Below are positions 16,278-24,594 of a stretch of 64,000 nucleotides of DNA, in pieces. Each line of letters starts with the position of its first letter. The stretch's first letter is position 1. Below the pieces are notes generated by a model. That model saw nothing but the letters and a program-made list of their open reading frames with translations. It had not been told where the DNA came from and searched no databases. The DNA comes from CAVRXQ01 sp963838845 (GTDB lineage Bacteria; Actinomycetota; Acidimicrobiia; Acidimicrobiales; Bog-793). The position numbers and the translations under genes are program-made. The stretch covers positions 372,001-436,000 of the forward strand of contig CAWISR010000002.1 of the NCBI GenBank assembly GCA_963838845.1, given 5' to 3'.

Positions 16278-17585
16278 TCACTTCCAGTCTGATCTCGTCG
16301 GCGGCATCCCCGAGCGACCGTCATCGTCACGTTTCACCCCGAGGGTCTGGAAGACGCCGAGCCGTCCGTCGAGGAAACGGTTCTCGGACGCCGACATGTA
16401 GAGGCGCCAGACACGCGCCCTTTGCACCCCGACGAGCGCGACGGCGCGGTCCCAGTTCTCTTCGAGGTTCGCGACCCAGCAGCGCAGCGTCCGCGCGTAG
16501 TGCTCGCGCAGTGCCTCCACGTCGCGCACCTCGAACCCGGCGCGTTCCATCGCCAGCGTCGACTCCCCGACGTCGATGAGCTCGCCGTCCGGGAAGACGT
16601 AGCGGCCCATGAACGAGCTCGGGGTGAGGCGCGAACTTCCCGGCTTCGCGATCGCGTGGTTCAAGAGCCTTCCCTTTTCATCGAGCAGGCCGTACAGCAC
16701 CCGGAAGTACTCGGCCATCTTCTGCGAGCCGACGTGTTCGAACATTCCGATCGAGGAGATCGCGTCGAAACTCTCGCCCTTCAGATCTCGGTAGTCCTGC
16801 ACTCGGATATCGATCCGGTCGTCGAGGCGCGCCTCTTTCACGCGATCGCGCGCGAACTCCGCCTGTTCCGGGCTGAGCGTGATGCCGACCGCGCGGGCGC
16901 CGTAGTGCTCCGCGGCGTGGAGGACCATCGAACCCCATCCACAGCCCACGTCGAGCAGCCGCTGTCCCGGTCGTTCGGCAAGCCCGAGCTTTCGGCACGT
17001 GAGGTCGAGCTTGGCGCGCTGGGCATCGTCGAGATCCATTGCGTCGTCGACGAAGCGCGCACACGAGTAGACGAGGGTCGGTCCGAGCACGAGCCGATAG
17101 AAGTCGTTGCCCACGTCGTAGTGATGACGGACGACCTGCGCGTCGCGCCGACGCGAGTGCCTCTGGCCGAGCGGGTGGAGCTCTTCATCGGGCGGTCGCG
17201 GGGGCATTCCGAGCGCGCCGAGGCGCGCCGCCGCGAGAAATCCCGCCGCCACGACCTTCGGGCTGAAATGTGGTCGCGCCCGGTCGGCGGTGTCACCGAG
17301 GGCGCGCATGCAGGCGGCGAGGTCACCGGTGACGTCGAGGTCGCCGGCGACGAACGCCCGGGCGATGCCGATCTCGCCCGGAGAAAAAAGGATGCGGCGG
17401 ATCGCGTTCGGTGATCGGACGTGGAGGACGGTCGCCGCATCAGCGGGCCCGATCGCGCTTTTGTCGAAGAACTCGATCCGGACCGGAATCGGGCTGCCGA
17501 ACAGGGCCTCGAGGAGCGGCGCGGCGACCGTCGCGCCTGCTCGGGTCCTCGTTCGGCCAGCTGTCGGCTCGTCGGGCGCGGGCAT
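16278..17585 (-). CDS. Cyclopropane-fatty-acyl-phospholipid synthase family methyltransferase
   Basis: A 435-residue SAM-dependent enzyme of the CfaS/mycolic-acid cyclopropane synthase family. It has an N-terminal ~120-residue lipid-binding-like domain, then 'HHYDVGNDFYRLVLGPT', the SAM motif 'LDVGCGWGSMVLHAAEHYG', 'GITLSPEQAEFARDRV', 'SIGMFEHVGSQKMAEYF' and 'MGRYVFPDGELIDVGEST'. It should transfer a methylene or methyl group onto unsaturated membrane lipid acyl chains. I chose the ATG at 17585 ('MPAPDEP'); the frame stays open upstream to 18554 but that extension is Arg/Ser-rich antisense of mscL. The N-terminus is divergent from mscL. Confidence 0.9.
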   Translation of the reverse strand: MPAPDEPTAGRTRTRAGATVAAPLLEALFGSPIPVRIEFFDKSAIGPADAATVLHVRSPNAIRRILFSPGEIGIARAFVAGDLDVTGDLAACMRALGDTADRARPHFSPKVVAAGFLAAARLGALGMPPRPPDEELHPLGQRHSRRRDAQVVRHHYDVGNDFYRLVLGPTLVYSCARFVDDAMDLDDAQRAKLDLTCRKLGLAERPGQRLLDVGCGWGSMVLHAAEHYGARAVGITLSPEQAEFARDRVKEARLDDRIDIRVQDYRDLKGESFDAISSIGMFEHVGSQKMAEYFRVLYGLLDEKGRLLNHAIAKPGSSRLTPSSFMGRYVFPDGELIDVGESTLAMERAGFEVRDVEALREHYARTLRCWVANLEENWDRAVALVGVQRARVWRLYMSASENRFLDGRLGVFQTLGVKRDDDGRSGMPPTRSDWK

Positions 17586-17732
17586 CGGTCTCGACCTCCA
17601 GGCTGGATGGGGCCCGTGTCGGCATTCATTATCTGTCCGAGAAAGCGCCGCTGCGAACTCGCGCCCGGTCCCGGGTCGGCGCGGCGCCGGCGCCGACGTC
17701 AGACTTTCCCAACCGACGAAGAAGGAGGAGGC

Positions 17733-18155
17733 GTGCTGAAGGGTTTTCGCAACTTCTTGCTGCGCGGGGACGTCATCGTCGTCGCCATCGGACTGATCAT
17801 CGCCTTGGCGTTCAGTGGGCTCGTTGAGGCCTTCACCACGAGCGTGCTCAAACCGCTGATCGATGCGGCGGCGAGCAACGGCTCGGCGTCGAGCGGCCTC
17901 GGCTGGACGCTCAAGGGCCAACGGATCGACCTCGGCGCCTTCATCGCCGCTGTCGTCTATTTCATCGTCCTCATCGCCGTCGTCTACTTCGCGATCGTCG
18001 TGCCGTATCGCGCGGTGATGCGGCGGAAGGGGACGACGGTCTTCGGCGAGCCGCCGCCGACGAAGACGTGCCCCTTCTGCCTGTCCAGCGATCTCCCGGT
18101 CGCGGCGACGCGCTGCCTGCACTGCGCGTCCGACCTCACCGACGCCGGGGGTTGA
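17733..18155 (+). CDS. mscL: Large-conductance mechanosensitive channel MscL with C-terminal zinc ribbon
   Basis: A 140-residue channel. TM1 'RGDVIVVAIGLIIALAFSGL' follows the amphipathic N-terminal 'LKGFRNFLL' helix, and TM2 is 'AFIAAVVYFIVLIAVVYFAI'. After the cytoplasmic helix comes 'CPFCLSSDLPVAATRCLHC', a four-cysteine zinc-ribbon-like tail in place of the usual C-terminal coiled coil. MscL opens on membrane tension to release solutes during osmotic downshock. GGAGGAG precedes the GTG at 17733. The zinc ribbon could tether or gate the pentamer; that is inference. Confidence 0.92.
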   Translation: MLKGFRNFLLRGDVIVVAIGLIIALAFSGLVEAFTTSVLKPLIDAAASNGSASSGLGWTLKGQRIDLGAFIAAVVYFIVLIAVVYFAIVVPYRAVMRRKGTTVFGEPPPTKTCPFCLSSDLPVAATRCLHCASDLTDAGG

Positions 18156-18574
18156 CGACGCGATGAGCGCCGAATGCCGAGACGCCGATGACCGAGCGAG
18201 ACGGTAGCCGAAGGTCGCCGCGGGCGATCGCGACGCGCCCCGCGACCTGGTGTTCCCGGACGCGCGACGAGCGATGCACCGGGTCGTCGCGGCTCGCATC
18301 CTTCCTCCACCGTCCACAACTAGATATGGTCGACCATCCGAGGCCGCGGCCTTCTGACAGAAGACCCGTACGAAGTCGCCAGCCCCGGAGCGGGGGATGA
18401 GGGTCGGCACGCGAGCGCCCGCGAGCGGCCGCGTGGAAACACCAGGAGGCGGCGGTGACGACGAACACGCTCGCAAGGACGAGGCCCTTGCGGCCGAACC
18501 TCGGAAGCGAGTCGGCCACAGCGGCGGCCGGTACGCCCGAAACGCAGCTCGCAATGGGTCACGAGGTCGGCTAG
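18156..18574. other. Intergenic region, no gene seen
   Basis: A 419-bp spacer between mscL and the amidohydrolase gene. Both strands carry only Arg-rich, shadow-like frames. It contains a palindrome (18326-18337), listed separately. The promoter of the amidohydrolase gene should lie in the right half. Confidence 0.45.
18326..18337. promoter_or_regulatory. Candidate operator palindrome
   Basis: The perfect 12-bp palindrome ATGGTCGACCAT contains TGGTcgACCA, which resembles GntR-family half-site geometry (GT-N-AC). It lies about 240 bp upstream of the amidohydrolase start. No regulator gene is adjacent, so the assignment is tentative. Confidence 0.3.
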
Positions 18575-20092
18575 GTGCGCAGCTGCTGGCATGGCGTCAA
18601 CGTTGTCGCGATGGACGACGACCACGCCTCCCGGCCGTTTCGCGCCGATCTCATCGTCGAGGACGACCGCATCACCGAGGTGCGCGAGCGGTTCGGCGCG
18701 AACGGCGAGGAAGCCTTCGACCGCGTCGTCGAGGCGGATCGGCTCGTTGTCGTACCGGGGTACGTGAACGCCCACGTCCATTCCTGGGAGGCCTTCTTCA
18801 AGGGTCGCTACGACAACCTGCCGCTCGAGCTGTGGATGCTGCGTTCGTACCCGCTGATCGGGCTCGAGCCGATGCCGACCGAGCTCATCCGTCTGCGCAC
18901 GCTCCTCGTCGCGCTCGAGTCGATGAAGAACGGCGTCACGTGCCTGCTCGACGACGTGATCGAGATGCCGGGGCAGAGCCTCGAGGCGCTCGACGCCGTG
19001 ATGTCCACGTACGAACAGTGCGGCATCCGCGCGAACTGTTCGGGCCACATCGTGAACAAGCCGTTCATCGACACGCTGCCGTTCGTCGACGAGGTGCTGC
19101 CCGACGATCTGTTGGAGAAGCTGCGCGCAGGACCCGTGCCCTCGACCGAGGAGTACATCGAGTTCTGCCGCGAGGCGTTCCACCGTTACCACGGCCGGTC
19201 GGGCCGGCTGCGGTACGTGATCGCGCCCTCCGGCCCGCAGCGCTGCACCGATGACCTGCTCGTCGCCGCGCACGAGCTCGCCGCGGAGTGGGACGCCACG
19301 TACCACATCCACGTTCTCGAGACGCGCGTTCAGGCGGTGACGGGCCAGGAGTTCTACGGCTCGACGCTCGTCGCGCACATGGCAGAGATCGGCGCACTCT
19401 CCGACCGGGTGACGCTCGGGCACGGCATCTGGCTCACCCTCGACGACATCGCTCGCCTTTCCGATGCCGGCGCGTCGATCGCCCACAATCCAGTCTCGAA
19501 CCTGAAGCTCGACTCGGGTCTGCTCGCATGGCGGGATCTCCACAACGCGCAGGTGAACATCGGGCTCGGCACCGACGGCGCGTCGAGCAACGACTCGTTG
19601 CGGATGAGCGACGTCATGAAGACGGCGGCGCTGATCCACAAGGTGACCTCACCGAGGTTCGAACGCGGCCCGACCGCAGACGAGGTGCTCTTTGCCGCGA
19701 CGCGCGGCGGTGCTCGCTCGGCGCGCCTTGCGGCGACGACCGGCCAGATCGCGCCGGGATTCAAGGCCGACCTCGTCTTCTACGACCGCGACGCGCTGGC
19801 GTTCACACCGGAGAATGACATCGTCCGCCAGCTCGTCTACTGCGCAGACGGCGATTCCATTCGCGAGGTGGTCGTCGACGGCCGGACGGTTGTTCGCGAC
19901 GGGATCTGCCTGACGATCGATGAACCGGCCCTGCTCGCGGAGATTCGCGCCGCGACGCCGGTGTTCCTGCGCGAACACGAGGCGGTTGAGCAGGCGAACC
20001 TTGTTTTGGAGCCGTACCTGCGGGCGATCTACGAGCGATCGTGGAAGCGCGACGTCGGCGTTGAGCGCCTGGCCATCGGGACGTATACCTGA
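18575..20092 (+). CDS. Amidohydrolase (SsnA/ATZ-TRZ-like deaminase or hydrolase)
   Basis: A 505-residue metal-dependent amidohydrolase. Metal and active-site motifs appear in order: 'GYVNAHVHSWEAFF' (HxH), 'YHIHVLET', 'VTLGHGIWLTLDD', 'ASIAHNPVSNLKL' and 'NIGLGTDGASSNDSLRMSD' with the catalytic Asp. The C-terminal 'GQIAPGFKADLVFYDRDA' is the composite beta-domain typical of this superfamily. Substrate is likely a heterocyclic amine such as a modified purine, but cannot be named. GTG start at 18575 is preceded by a weak GAGG. The frame fits family length, and the gene stands alone. Confidence 0.85.
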   Translation: MRSCWHGVNVVAMDDDHASRPFRADLIVEDDRITEVRERFGANGEEAFDRVVEADRLVVVPGYVNAHVHSWEAFFKGRYDNLPLELWMLRSYPLIGLEPMPTELIRLRTLLVALESMKNGVTCLLDDVIEMPGQSLEALDAVMSTYEQCGIRANCSGHIVNKPFIDTLPFVDEVLPDDLLEKLRAGPVPSTEEYIEFCREAFHRYHGRSGRLRYVIAPSGPQRCTDDLLVAAHELAAEWDATYHIHVLETRVQAVTGQEFYGSTLVAHMAEIGALSDRVTLGHGIWLTLDDIARLSDAGASIAHNPVSNLKLDSGLLAWRDLHNAQVNIGLGTDGASSNDSLRMSDVMKTAALIHKVTSPRFERGPTADEVLFAATRGGARSARLAATTGQIAPGFKADLVFYDRDALAFTPENDIVRQLVYCADGDSIREVVVDGRTVVRDGICLTIDEPALLAEIRAATPVFLREHEAVEQANLVLEPYLRAIYERSWKRDVGVERLAIGTYT

Positions 20093-20136
20093 CGCTCGCG
20101 CCATGTGCTGCGCCGAGGTGTGACGCGGACGTTTGA

Positions 20137-20164
20137 GAGGGCCGGGCGAGATCACGTGGCCCTC
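20137..20164 (+). terminator. Hairpin downstream of the amidohydrolase gene
   Basis: GAGGGCC (20137-20143) pairs with GGCCCTC (20158-20164) around a 14-base loop, 45 bp after the amidohydrolase stop. There is no T-run, so function as a terminator is uncertain. Confidence 0.3.
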
Positions 20165-20221
20165 GCCGGAAAGTTCGTCAGGCGATTCTCGCGACGGCGT
20201 GGCGTGGGAAACTAAAGCGGT

Positions 20222-20237
20222 TGCTCAATATTGCACA
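20222..20237. promoter_or_regulatory. AT-rich dyad upstream of the MMPL gene
   Basis: An imperfect dyad centred on CAATATTG (TG-N2-CAATATTG-N2-CA), 60 bp before the MMPL start codon, in a locally AT-rich spot. It could be a TetR-like operator, but no regulator gene is nearby. Confidence 0.25.
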
Positions 20238-20296
20238 CAGCGTGAGATTAGTCACGCGGTCACGGATCGGCGAGGAACACTGCGACGAGGGGGGCG

Positions 20297-22462
20297 ATGG
20301 GCCGCACAACCGCGTTCGTCCTGCGGCACAAAAGGATCGTCGTCCTCGTTTGGTTCGTGTTGTTCGCCGTCGGTGGGGCGATCACCGAGCACACGATCAA
20401 GCGCCTGACCGCTGACTTCTCGCTGCCCGGCCAGTCCGGGTACATCACCGAGAAGAAGATCCAGGCGGCGTACGGCAACGGCACCGAACAGCAGGCGCTC
20501 GTCGTCACCTTCGCGAACACGACCTATGCGCGGGCCGCACCCGCCTACCGGAGCCTGCAGGCCGATATCCCTGCCGTGCGCGTCGTGTCGAGCCCGAGGT
20601 GGGTGACCGGTGGTGGCCACACGTATTACGCGCTCGTCTTCGTGCCGCCGGCGACGGCCGCGCAGGGCTTCGGCGATCCGTACGAGACCCGGGCGCAGTC
20701 TCTTCTTCCGTCCATCGCGCCGACGGGTTCGACGCCGGGGATCACGAGCTACGACGCCCTCTCGAGTGGGGACGACGCGAAAGGACCAGGCGTCTTCGTC
20801 GAGACGATGATCGGCGGCTTCGGGGCACTCGCCGTGCTCGCCTTCGTCTTCGCTTCATTCCTCGCGCTGTTGCCCCTTTTCATCGCCGCGGTGACGATCC
20901 TGACCTCGTACCTCGCGTTGTTGGGCTTGACCTACATCACGAACATCTCGTTCATCGTCGAGTACCTCGTCGCACTGATCGGCCTCGGCGTCGCAATCGA
21001 CTATTCGCTCTTGATCGTCACGCGCTGGCGCGAGGAGCGCGCCCACGGCCTGGACAATCACGCCGCGGTTGTTGCGGCGATGCAGTCCGCGGGGAGAGCG
21101 GTCGTCTTCAGCGGTGTCACCGTCGCCATCGGGCTCGTCTCCCTCGTCGCGTTGCCCGTCCCCTTCCTACGTTCGATGGGTTACGGCGGCGCGTTGATCC
21201 CGCTCGTATCCGTGCTCGCCGCGACGACGTTGCTCCCTGCTCTTCTCGGCAGCATCGGGCCGCGAGCGGACTGGCCACGGATCCGCCATGAACGCACGGC
21301 GAGCAAGTTCTGGTCGCGTTGGGCGGCGTGGGTCGTCCGTCGTCGTTTCTTGGCGGCCGGAATCGCGATCGCGATCCTTGGGCTTTTGATCGTGCCGTTC
21401 TTCCGAATCAATGTCGGTCTCACTTCGACGAACTCGCTCGCGCAAACCGGTCCGGCATACGAGACGCTTCACACGCTCGTCAGTGACGGAGTTCCCGAGG
21501 GTGTCCTCACCCCGATGGAGGTGCTCGTGCACGGGAACGCGTCGCCGGCGGTCGCCGCGAGCCTCGCAGACGTGAAAGGTGTCGCGAGCGCCGTCGCGCA
21601 GCCGGCGGTCCTGAATCGTGACGGCACGTCGATCGTCGTCGTCGTCCCGTCGGCCGAAACGGTGAACTCGGCGTCGCTCGCCGCAGTGCGCGTCGTCAAG
21701 GCGGCGGCGCAGGCCGATCCGCGCATCATCGGCGTTGCGGGCACGGGACCGACCCAGATCGACTTCATCAACGGCGTCTACAAGCACCTGCCACAGGTCA
21801 TCGTCGTCATCGTCGTCCTCTCCTTCTTGCTTTTGGCGCGGGCGTTCCGTTCGCTCGTGCTGCCGCTGAAGGCCGTCGTGCTGAACCTGGTCTCACTCGG
21901 CGCGACCTTCGGCGCGATGACCGCGTTCTGGCAGTGGGGGTGGGGGTCGAAGGCGGTCTTTTCGATCGCGAAAACCGGAGCGATCACGTTCTGGATACCG
22001 GTGCTCGTGTTCGCCTTCTTGTACGGGCTTTCGATGGACTACGAGGTTTTCATCCTCACGCGAGTGCGCGAGGAGTACGACGCCACCGGGTCGACGAATG
22101 CGGCCGTCGTCACGGGAATCGGCCGGACAGGGCGGCTCGTGACGAGCGCGGCGCTCATCTTGTTCCTCGCGTTCGCCTCGCTCTCCAGTGCGCCGATCAC
22201 CGACATCAAGGTCCTTGCGACGGGGCTGGGTTTTGGGATCCTGCTCGATGCGACGGTGATCCGATCACTGCTCGTGCCGGCGCTCGTCGCGATGTTCGGC
22301 AGGGTCAATTGGATCGCCCCGCGCTGGATCTCGAGGCCGCCCCGACGACCGCTCCACCGACGAACCCGAAACGGGAGCCATGTTCTGCCGCCGCCCGATC
22401 GCCGGGAGCGAGTGGACGAGCCGGAAGCGGTCGTTGCGTTCAGCGATGCGACGCAGCGTTGA
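20297..22462 (+). CDS. MMPL-family RND transporter
   Basis: A 721-residue transporter of the MMPL/RND type with two repeated halves: an N-terminal TM helix ('RIVVLVWFVLFAVGGAI'), a periplasmic-side loop, and five TMs including 'GLGVAIDYSLLIVTRWREE', then a second TM ('AAGIAIAILGLLIVPFF'), loop and TMs with 'LYGLSMDYEVFILTRVREEY'. The aspartates in the two 'DY' motifs are the expected proton-relay residues. Such proteins move lipids or hydrophobic compounds across the membrane using proton motive force. The last 45 residues are basic and disordered. The gene stands alone. Confidence 0.9.
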   Translation: MGRTTAFVLRHKRIVVLVWFVLFAVGGAITEHTIKRLTADFSLPGQSGYITEKKIQAAYGNGTEQQALVVTFANTTYARAAPAYRSLQADIPAVRVVSSPRWVTGGGHTYYALVFVPPATAAQGFGDPYETRAQSLLPSIAPTGSTPGITSYDALSSGDDAKGPGVFVETMIGGFGALAVLAFVFASFLALLPLFIAAVTILTSYLALLGLTYITNISFIVEYLVALIGLGVAIDYSLLIVTRWREERAHGLDNHAAVVAAMQSAGRAVVFSGVTVAIGLVSLVALPVPFLRSMGYGGALIPLVSVLAATTLLPALLGSIGPRADWPRIRHERTASKFWSRWAAWVVRRRFLAAGIAIAILGLLIVPFFRINVGLTSTNSLAQTGPAYETLHTLVSDGVPEGVLTPMEVLVHGNASPAVAASLADVKGVASAVAQPAVLNRDGTSIVVVVPSAETVNSASLAAVRVVKAAAQADPRIIGVAGTGPTQIDFINGVYKHLPQVIVVIVVLSFLLLARAFRSLVLPLKAVVLNLVSLGATFGAMTAFWQWGWGSKAVFSIAKTGAITFWIPVLVFAFLYGLSMDYEVFILTRVREEYDATGSTNAAVVTGIGRTGRLVTSAALILFLAFASLSSAPITDIKVLATGLGFGILLDATVIRSLLVPALVAMFGRVNWIAPRWISRPPRRPLHRRTRNGSHVLPPPDRRERVDEPEAVVAFSDATQR

Positions 22463-22527
22463 CCCGATGAATTCCGGCGGACGGTCCAATCGTTGCGTCG
22501 AAAGGTGTCCGCTTCGGAGGTTGTCGA

Positions 22528-23280
22528 TTACGGGACCGAGACGATCTTGGCGCCCGCCGGAAGCTGGAACGTCGACGACGAGACCTTCGACGAGTAGTTC
22601 GTCAGGGTGAAGCTGAAGGTCGCTCCCTTCCCCGTCGTTTCGCTGACGGACCCGAGCACACCGCGGTCGGTCACGCAGTACGTCTCGCTGTTCCCCTTGT
22701 AGGTCCAGGTGATGCACGTCGACGGCTGGCCGGCGATCGTCTTGCTCGAGAACGACGCGTGGTATCCGGCGACGCGAGAGGCGACGAGGGATTCCCAGGT
22801 CTGCATCGCCTTGACGTAGACGCCGCTTTCGTAGATTCCCATCGTCGCTCCGAGCGGGCTCGCCGTCGCCGACCCGTAGGAGATGCACGTCTTTACCGCG
22901 GTCGAGAGCGTGCAGTAGTACGTCTTTTTTCCGTTGTAGAGGATCTCACCGGTGCCGATGACGAATACCTCGTCCAAGCCCATCTGCTTGAGCGTCACCG
23001 AGCCAGTCGAGGTGGCGTTCTTGTACTCGTACGTGAGGTTGAACGTCGCCTTCGACTCACTGCCCGCTGAGGACGCGAGTTTGTTCAACTCGGTCTCGAT
23101 TTGTTTGGTGCTCGGCGGCTTTGGCTTCGACGAGTGAGCCGATACTGAGGCTCTCGCCATGTCCGCGCCCGAAGCCGTCGCTGTGGGGAGGGCGTAACCG
23201 AAGATGAGGGTCAGGATCCCCGATGCGGCGATCGTCGGGACGATTCTGCGAGACCATCGCACCGATGCGTTTCTGTTCAT
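22528..23280 (-). CDS. Exported protein of unknown function
   Basis: A 250-residue protein with a Sec-type signal ('RRIVPTIAASGILTLIFGYA', then 'ALPTATASGADMA'). The mature part begins with a Pro/Lys-rich linker and then a beta-rich domain with repeating Thr/Ser strands ('ATFNLTYEYKNATSTGSVTL', 'ATFSFTLTNYSSKVSSSTF'), ending in 'LPAGAKIVSV', a layout like LolA/LppX-type lipid-binding domains. Four cysteines could form disulfides. I chose the ATG at 23280, which has a GAGGGGGG-type ribosome binding site; an upstream in-frame start at 23328 would add 16 basic residues. Confidence 0.7.
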   Translation of the reverse strand: MNRNASVRWSRRIVPTIAASGILTLIFGYALPTATASGADMARASVSAHSSKPKPPSTKQIETELNKLASSAGSESKATFNLTYEYKNATSTGSVTLKQMGLDEVFVIGTGEILYNGKKTYYCTLSTAVKTCISYGSATASPLGATMGIYESGVYVKAMQTWESLVASRVAGYHASFSSKTIAGQPSTCITWTYKGNSETYCVTDRGVLGSVSETTGKGATFSFTLTNYSSKVSSSTFQLPAGAKIVSVP

Positions 23281-23973
23281 CGTCGCCCCCCTCGTTTCGC
23301 GCTGCAAAAATCTACGTCCTTTATTCAAGTACCTTCGGCACGCAACTGAAATAGGTCGTTTGCGCCCAATGCGAATCGCTCATGGTCGGCGCTTCCGGCT
23401 CGCTCGCGTTTTGCCGAGCGAAGCTCTCTCATTGGCGGAATCGAGAGCGACGCGGGGGCACGTACTGAAACGGTGTCGTGCGGGGACAAGAGATCCGAAT
23501 TGCTCGAACCGTGTTCTCGCGAGCACCTAAGCGCCGTGTTGCCGTGCAAACGTGAGTGAGGGACGCATCGCCTTCTCGTGTCCACCTTGCAGGGTTCGCC
23601 GATGCAAGGAGAGGACAGATGCGACCGAGTTTGCGTCAATACCCCTACGCGATCGGCCCCGTTTTGGGCCAGCACCGTATGGACCGATGACGGCGCGTCC
23701 GCGCATTTGATGCTGGGTTCGAACGCGCGATGCGTGGTGATTGATCCACGAACCGTGAACACGTGAGTTCCGCACGCGAATTTTTGAACTTCTAATGTGT
23801 GCGCGGCTGACCGATTTTTCGCCTATATCACTTATCACCCTTGACGCTCTAACGCGCACGATCTAAACCCGCGCCGAATCCTGCAGGTCGGACACGCAAA
23901 CGGATGTGAACCGCCCGAATCATTTTCAGCCAACTGGTCCGAAGAAACGGGGAAAATCGAAGAGGAGATCTGT
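23281..23973. other. Long intergenic region before the glycan cluster
   Basis: A 693-bp spacer with locally lower GC and no convincing gene on either strand; the short open frames here look like noise. It separates the exported protein gene (minus strand) from the glycan-cluster genes (plus strand), so it should contain both promoters. The last 200 bp is AT-rich and is the likely promoter area of the gene at 23974. Confidence 0.45.
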
Positions 23974-24531
23974 GTGACTCGTTGGTTGAAATTTCATGGC
24001 CTCGGCCGGAGACTCGTAATTCTGGGACTCGGCGTCGCGCTTGCGCTGGGGTTGACTCTGAGTTTCACGGTTCCGGCTCGATCGAACTCGTTATCGAATG
24101 CTTCGAGATCGAGTGCTTCGAGTTTTGATTCGAGCTATTTCCCGATACCGGCGCTTTCGCCCGGTTACTGGAAGACCCACCGCGAGGCGACTACAGCTCT
24201 CTTGCCTCAAGATCTCGGAAACTACACAGTCACCACGTTCACGGAAGCTCACGATGTTTTAGAAGAGTTGGATTGTGGGGACGTCGGCGCGCTTGAATGT
24301 ATGGCAGGAATGCTGATAGCCGCAGAATTGAATGTGGCACACGGTAGCTCTATGTGCATCGTGACCAATGGCACGATCAACAGCGCGACAAATCTATTAA
24401 CAGCGTCTTCGTATAGTGGTCCTGACACTTACGCACTCAGCGCCGTTGACCAGACGCTTGCTATATCGCTTCACGGCGAACTCAGCGCGTACAACTCCGA
24501 TCGCGTCCCAAACTGTTGGGATTCGCCGTGA
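23974..24531 (+). CDS. Exported protein with SPGYWKTH motif
   Basis: A 185-residue protein with a signal peptide ('RRLVILGLGVALALGLTL'), a Ser-rich linker (residues 36-54) and then 'ALSPGYWKTHREATTALLPQ'. The TPGYWKNH-type motif marks a family of secreted proteins in diverse bacteria; their function is not established. Four cysteines and several Asn-X-Ser/Thr-like sites are present. GTG start with AGAGGAG 8 bases upstream. It lies 64 bp before the giant glycosyltransferase fusion and is co-directional, so it may be the first gene of the surface-glycan operon and even a substrate of it (inference). Confidence 0.75.
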   Translation: MTRWLKFHGLGRRLVILGLGVALALGLTLSFTVPARSNSLSNASRSSASSFDSSYFPIPALSPGYWKTHREATTALLPQDLGNYTVTTFTEAHDVLEELDCGDVGALECMAGMLIAAELNVAHGSSMCIVTNGTINSATNLLTASSYSGPDTYALSAVDQTLAISLHGELSAYNSDRVPNCWDSP

Positions 24532-24594
24532 GGGCGCGCATCAAAGACCATCCCGCCGGCCACGTTTGCTTTGACAGCTAGCTAGCGAAGGCAA

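Noticed and set aside
17586..18554. N-terminal extension of the cyclopropane synthase frame
   Set aside because: The frame stays open but is Arg/Ser/Ala-rich antisense of mscL; the natural family start is at 17585.
23766..23780. GAAC-N6-GTTC near 23.77 kb as an SOS box
   Set aside because: Spacing is six instead of four bases, and no damage-response gene follows.
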